Below are positions 60,078 through 64,000 of a DNA stretch of 64,000 nt, piece after piece. The position numbers and the translations under genes were made by a program. Origin of the DNA: Acidimicrobiia bacterium (lineage in GTDB: Bacteria; Actinomycetota; Acidimicrobiia; IMCC26256; JAOSJM01). The notes below the pieces were generated by a model, which was not told the origin of the DNA, did no database searches, and saw nothing but the letters and a program-made list of their open reading frames with translations. The stretch spans positions 186,001 to 250,000 of the forward strand of contig JAOSJM010000001.1 in assembly GCA_027494165.1 (NCBI GenBank). The letters are read 5' to 3'. Numbering within the stretch: the first letter of the stretch is position 1; the number at the start of each line of letters is the position of its first letter.

Positions 60078-62083
60078 TCAGCGGTGGCGGGCGACGAGCT
60101 CGAGGAGGGCGTCGCCGTAGCGCTCGACCTTCACCGGTCCGATCCCGCTCAACCCGAGGAGCGCCTCGCGCGACCGTGGCTTCGTGGCGGCGACCCCCTC
60201 CAGGGTGGCGTCGTGGAACACCACGTAGGCGGGGACGCCGGAGGCCCGGGCGACGTCGCGGCGCCAGCTCACGAGGGCGTCGAGCAGCGCCGGGTCGGCG
60301 GCGTCGGGTGGCCGGGCCGCGGCGACGAGCTCGCGGGCGCGGGCGAGGCGCGCCCGGGCGACCGCCGGCGGGGGACCTCCTCCGCCGGGCCGGGGCGGGC
60401 GTCGAGCGGGAGGTCGTCGAGCAGGGGGCTGCGGGTGCGGGAGGTCTCGCGCAGCCCGACGGTGCGTCGCCGGGCCCAGCTCAGGTGCAGCACCCGCTCG
60501 GCCCGGGTGAGGGCCACGTGCAGCAGGCGACGCTCCTCCGCGCTCGGCGGGGGTGGTGGCGTGGGCGATGGGGACCAGCCCGCGCTCGAGCCCGGTCACG
60601 AACACCGTGTCGAACTCGAGTCCCTTGGCGCGATGGAACGTCAGGAGCTCGACGGCGTCCCCGTCGGCCGGGCCCGAGTCGCCCCGGAGGGTGACCTGCA
60701 GGAACGACAGGAAGCCGTCGAGCGATCCGGAGCCGCCCTCGGCCTCGAGGTACTCGCGGCCGAGGCGCGCCAGCTCGTCGGCGTGCTCCCGGCGCTCCTC
60801 GCCCGGGGAGCCCGTGTCGGCGGCGAGTTCGGCGAGGTCGGCGAGGTGGTCGGTGAAGGCGCGGCCGGGAGCGGCCCGCTCGGTCCGCCGGAGCGCGTCG
60901 AGGGCCACCTTGACCTCGGGCCGGTCGAGGAACCGGCTCGCCCCCGGACGCGGGCGGGGACCCCGGCGGCCCGCAGCGCCTCCTCGAACAGCGCCGACTG
61001 GGCGTTCGTCCGGTACAGCACCGCCATCGACGACCAGCGCCGGCCGGTGCCGGCCGCCTCGACCAGGCCCCGGGCGACGGCCTTCGCCTCGTCCTCCCCG
61101 GTGGCGTGGCCGGCGAGCAGGGGCCGGGGCCCCGGGGAGAGGGCCGAGCGGGGCGGCCGCCTCCCGGAGGCCCGGACCGGGAGCACCGCGGTCGCGACGG
61201 CGACGATCTCGGGGCTCGACCGGTAGTTGGTGCGCAGCCGCACGACCTCGGCGCCGGGGAAGCGGCGAGCGAAGCCCGTGAGGAACCCGGCGTCGGCGCC
61301 GGCGAAGCCGTAGATCGCCTGGTCGGGGTCGCCGACCACGCACAGGTCGGGACGGCCGCCGAGCCAGGCTCGCAGCAGCCGGAGCTGGGCCGGGCTCACG
61401 TCCTGGAACTCGTCGACGAAGAGGTGCCGGAACCGCCACCGCTGCGCGGCCGCGAAGTCGGCGTCGTGCTCGAGGGCCTCGCCGCACCACCAGAGCAGGT
61501 CGTCGAAGTCGACGACGCGCCGCCGGCGCTTCTCGCGCTCGTAGCGCTCGTAGACCGTGGCGACCTCGGCCGGGGGGCGGGGGGTGCGCCGCCCGGCTCC
61601 CGCGACGGCCTCCTCGTAGGACTCGGGCCGGACGAGCCGGGCCTTGGCCCACTCGATCTCGCCCGCGAGCTCGGCCGCGGCCAGCGCGGCCTCGGCGCCC
61701 CGGACCCCCGTCATCGGGGCGAGGAGGCGGGACTTGCGCTCGAGCACGGCCGGGACCGCGGCGCCGCGGTCGGCGCAGCGACGGCGGAGCTGGGCGAGCG
61801 CCATGGCGTGGAACGTCCCGGCCGTGACCTGGTGGCGGACCCCGAGGGCGGCGAGGCGGTCGAGGAGCTCGCCGGCGGCCTTCCGGGTGAACGTCAGGGC
61901 CAGGACGTGCGCGGGGTCGAGCCGTCCGTGGCGGGCCTGCCAGGCGATGCGGCGGGTCAGGACCCTCGTCTTCCCGGACCCGGCGCCGGCCAGGACGGCG
62001 AGGGGCGCGGCCGTGCTGGTGACCGCGGCGCGCTGGGCGTCGTCGAGGTCGTCGAGCAACGGGTCGGGTCCGGGCCGGTGCAC
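60078..62083 (-). CDS. UvrD/PcrA-type superfamily I helicase with HRDC domain, UvrD2-like (three frameshifts)
   Basis: A 3'-5' DNA helicase of about 668 residues. Motifs in order: Walker A LAGAGSGKTRVLTRRIAW, VDEFQDVSPAQLRLL (II), VGDPDQAIYGFAGAD (III), RLRTNYRSSPEIV (IV), VELLTFHRAKGLEFDTVFV (V) and ALTRAERVLHLSWAR (VI), ending in an HRDC domain (SREALLGLSGIGPVKVERYG). A C-terminal HRDC domain is the mark of actinobacterial UvrD2; the cysteine linker described in mycobacteria is not seen. Frames change near 60947, 60547 and 60378, all in GC runs, so it looks broken although every motif is present. A LexA-like box lies 45 bases upstream. Confidence 0.88.
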
Positions 62084-62127
62084 GGGTCGAACCTACCGAG
62101 CGGGGCCGCCGGCGTGGGGGATGCCCA

Positions 62128-62141
62128 CGAACACCCGTTCG
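62128..62141. promoter_or_regulatory. LexA/SOS-box-like site upstream of the helicase
   Basis: CGAACACCCGTTCG fits the Gram-positive LexA box (CGAAC-N4-GTTYG) with one departure from the preferred bases in the centre. The palindrome extends to 8-base arms (CCACGAAC/GTTCGTGG). It lies 45 bases before the start of the helicase gene, a natural place for repression. Confidence 0.6.
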
Positions 62142-62575
62142 TGGACGCGGGAAGGCCCCGAGTAGTCTTCGCTGCGTCGCAGCTCCGATCTCCTCGGGGC
62201 CTCTTCCCCGAGCCGCTGCCTCGGCGCCGGTGCGACCCCGGAGGGTCGTCACCGTCGCAGCCGGCCGGGTCACCCTGAGGGCTGCCCCGTGCACGGTGGC
62301 TTCGGCAGTGGCTCCCGGCTCCCGGGCCTCGGGGCGAACCCCTCGGTCCGGTTGCCGCACCGGTCTCGGCGGGCCCTTCACCCGGAGGTCACCTGGCGGT
62401 GATCCCCGGTTCCACGCTCCCCTCGAACCGGTATCGCCGATCGTACGGACACCCCCGGGAGGCGTCAAGAGCGCGGCCCGGTCCGTTGCGACTTCGTCGT
62501 CACTTCGTCATCGAACCCGCGCGTGCGGGCGGGCCCGGCGCACCGGCCGGTCCCGGGCGGCCTACGGTTCGGGGT
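62142..62575. other. 434-bp intergenic region with a strong hairpin
   Basis: No gene with family character is seen on either strand. A hairpin at 62398-62438 has a perfect 7-bp stem (CCGGTTC/GAACCGG) extended, after a small internal loop, by six more pairs (GGTGAT/ATCGCC, one wobble). A TACGGT hexamer at 62563-62568 precedes the metallopeptidase gene. I tested it by eye for RNase P, tmRNA, SRP RNA and cobalamin elements and found none; an unknown small RNA remains possible. Confidence 0.4.
62563..62568 (+). promoter_or_regulatory. Candidate -10 hexamer (TACGGT) of the metallopeptidase gene
   Basis: TACGGT ends seven bases before GTG 62576, the same leaderless-type spacing as at murA and others; this supports that start codon. 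Confidence 0.4.
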
Positions 62576-62941
62576 GTGCTGGTGAGCCGTCGTCGCTTCG
62601 AGCAGCTCGTCGTGGAGGCCCTCGACGCCATCCCCGACGAGGTGGCCGACGAGATGGAGAACGTCGCGGTCCTGGTGGAGGACTGGCCCACGCCCGAGCA
62701 GCTCGCCGGGCGGAGGGGGACCCTGCTGGGTCTCTACGAGGGCGTGATGCTCACCGATCGATCGCCCCTCGCGTACTCCGGCGTGCTGCCCGACCGCATC
62801 ACCCTGTTCCGCGGGCCGCTGTGCGCGACGGCCCGCGACGAGGAGGAGCTCGTCGAGCAGATCCGGGTGACGGTGCTCCACGAGGTCGGGCACCACTTCG
62901 GCCTCGACGACGACCGGCTGCACGAGCTGGGGTGGGGCTGA
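62576..62941 (+). CDS. Minimal-MMP-like metallopeptidase family protein
   Basis: A 121-residue minimal zincin (DUF1025 type). VTVLHEVGHHFGLDDDRLHELGW gives HExxHxxGxxD, with three zinc ligands, near the C-terminus; the N-terminal RRRFEQLVVEALDAIPDEVADEMENVAVLVED (in parts) is also typical. Common in actinobacteria and of unknown substrate, cytoplasmic. GTG 62576 is chosen by its spacing to the -10 hexamer; GTG 62582 is possible. Confidence 0.85.
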   Translation: MLVSRRRFEQLVVEALDAIPDEVADEMENVAVLVEDWPTPEQLAGRRGTLLGLYEGVMLTDRSPLAYSGVLPDRITLFRGPLCATARDEEELVEQIRVTVLHEVGHHFGLDDDRLHELGWG

Positions 62942-62952
62942 CCCCGGGAGGG

Positions 62953-62958
62953 TACGCT
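62953..62958 (+). promoter_or_regulatory. Candidate -10 hexamer (TACGCT) of the ACT-domain gene
   Basis: TACGCT ends six bases before GTG 62965. It suggests the ACT-domain gene has its own leaderless start although it lies close behind the metallopeptidase gene. Confidence 0.35.
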
Positions 62959-62964
62959 CCGGCC

Positions 62965-63510
62965 GTGAGCAGGGTGCACAGGTTCGCGGTGTGGGCACTG
63001 GGGGTCGACCGGCCGGGCATCGTGGCCGCGGTGACCGGTGCGCTGTTCGAGCAGGGGGGCAACCTCTCCGACTGCTCGATGACGATCCTCTCGGGCCACT
63101 TCGCGATGGTGCTGGTGGTCGAGGCACCGCCCGACGTCGACGTGGGGAGCCTCGAGGAGGCCCTGGCGGCCCCGGCGGCGGCCTTCGACCTCGGGGTGGC
63201 CGTCCGGCCCATCCGCGACGAGGACCGGCCGGTCGGGGGCGGGGCGCCGTTCGTCGTCTCGGTCTACGGGGCCGACAAGCCCGGGATCGTCCACCACGTG
63301 TCGGCGCTGCTCGCCGAGTCGGGCGTGAACATCACCGACCTCGAGACCCGCCGCATCGGCGACCCCGACGATCCGGTCTACGCCATGCTCCTCGAGGTGG
63401 TGCTCCCGGCCTCGCTCGCCCCGGACGAGCTCCGGGCCGCGCTGTCGGAGGCCGCGGAGGAGCTGGGGGTCGACGCCAGCCTTCACGAGGCCGAAGCCGA
63501 CGTCCTCTGA
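62965..63510 (+). CDS. Double ACT-domain protein (GcvR-like)
   Basis: A 181-residue protein of two ACT domains: VWALGVDRPGIVAAVTGALFEQGGNLSDCSMT and VSVYGADKPGIVHHVSALLAESGVNITDLETRR (each seen in parts), with the conserved Gly-Asn/Asp ligand turns. This resembles the glycine cleavage system repressor GcvR, which senses amino acids and acts through a partner; no DNA-binding domain is present. Partner and ligand here are unknown. It is three bases upstream of def. Confidence 0.85.
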   Translation: MSRVHRFAVWALGVDRPGIVAAVTGALFEQGGNLSDCSMTILSGHFAMVLVVEAPPDVDVGSLEEALAAPAAAFDLGVAVRPIRDEDRPVGGGAPFVVSVYGADKPGIVHHVSALLAESGVNITDLETRRIGDPDDPVYAMLLEVVLPASLAPDELRAALSEAAEELGVDASLHEAEADVL

Positions 63511-63513
63511 CTC

Positions 63514-64000
63514 GTGGCCGCCCTCCCCGTCCTCCGGCTGCCCCACCCCGTGCTCAAGCGCGTCACGAAGCCGGTCGCGTCGATCGGCCGGGAGGAGCGG
63601 AGGCTCGCGGACGACCTCCTGGAGACGATGGCGGCGTCGCCGGCCTGCGTCGGGCTCGCGGCCAACCAGGTCGGGTTCGACGTCCGGGCCTTCTGCGTCG
63701 ACGTCACGGGCCACAAGAAGGCGGACTCCTGCCACGGGGCCTTCGTGCTCTTCAACCCGGTCGTGGTGGCCTCCGCCCACCCGGTCGCGGCGCGCGAGGG
63801 CTGCATGAGCGTGCCCGACCTCACCGGCAACGTGTCGCGGGCGTCGGAGGTGGTCGTGCGGGGCCTGGCCCCCGACGGGCGCGAGCGGGTGATCGAGGCC
63901 GACGCCTTCGAGGCCCGGGCGATCCTCCACGAGATCGACCACCTCGACGGCCTGCTGTTCCTGGACCGGGTCGACTCGTTCGCGACCGACGTGTTCCGGC
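63514..64000 (+). CDS. def: Peptide deformylase (3' end beyond window)
   Basis: The first 162 residues of a peptide deformylase, which removes the formyl group from new proteins. All three motifs are inside the window: GLAANQVGFD (GxGxAAxQ type), EGCMSVPD (with the metal-binding Cys) and HEIDHLDG (HExDH). GTG 63514 starts three bases after the ACT-domain gene stop, so the two are probably cotranscribed. Only the C-terminal tail is missing. Confidence 0.95.
   Translation, partial: MAALPVLRLPHPVLKRVTKPVASIGREERRLADDLLETMAASPACVGLAANQVGFDVRAFCVDVTGHKKADSCHGAFVLFNPVVVASAHPVAAREGCMSVPDLTGNVSRASEVVVRGLAPDGRERVIEADAFEARAILHEIDHLDGLLFLDRVDSFATDVFR

Overview
This 64-kb window is very GC-rich, gene-dense DNA with frequent GTG/TTG starts and 4-bp GTGA stop-start overlaps. 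The gene set and order (rpiB-glyA-wecA-type transferase-atp operon ... murA) are typical of Actinomycetota. An Acidimicrobiia-like lineage is my inference; there is no rRNA in the window to prove it. No tRNA, rRNA, CRISPR array, transposase or phage gene was recognised.

Layout. (1) 1-7661: envelope polysaccharide genes. A 2-epimerase (leftward) faces a tightly overlapping rightward operon of PLP aminotransferase, Gfo/Idh oxidoreductase, hexapeptide acetyltransferase, FAD oxidoreductase, polysaccharide deacetylase, GT2 and a membrane protein. (2) 7679-18342: rpiB, glyA, a WecA/MraY-type transferase and a complete F1Fo ATP synthase operon (two AtpI-like proteins, then B-E-F-H-A-G-D-C) behind a clear sigma70-type promoter. 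(3) 18357-25997: a tandem palindromic repeat, a lipoprotein, glpX, an acyl-CoA mutase large subunit, methyltransferases, and a GT4/methyltransferase/alpha-alpha-toroid cluster. (4) 26107-41291: hydrolases, a class III cyclase, enoyl-CoA hydratase, fosfomycin-resistant-type murA, NifU-like, APH/DUF6285 pair and GH15, together with a scattered set resembling the mycobacterial DosR dormancy regulon (FMN-binding split-barrel protein, DevS-like GAF kinase, CBS pair protein, DUF1918, eRF1-like baeRF protein). Three DosR-box-like sites lie in the relevant divergent promoters. (5) 41285-52880: two DUF7064-type proteins, DUF6027, SMP-30 lactonase, an ABC exporter, AMACR-type enzyme, two HExxH proteins and purK. 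(6) 53222-64000: gltB without gltD, LemA-like, a secreted nuclease, a small sigma-region-4 protein, a UvrD2-type helicase behind a LexA-like box, a minimal metallopeptidase, a double-ACT protein and the start of def.

Quality warning. At least 14 genes carry one or more single-base frameshifts, nearly all at runs of G or C, including essential genes (atpB, atpG, gltB). These are most simply uncorrected indels of the assembly. They create two false fusions (AtpB-AtpE and mutase-methyltransferase) and split several proteins. In those entries I give the span of the intact gene and the place where the frame changes.

Most interesting parts: the DosR-like stress module with paired boxes around 39866-39949; a dispersed intergenic palindrome family (two 53-bp copies after atpC, one diverged copy at 59019); a perfect 16-bp operator-like palindrome between a DUF7064 gene and the SMP-30/ABC operon; and a LexA-like box before the helicase.
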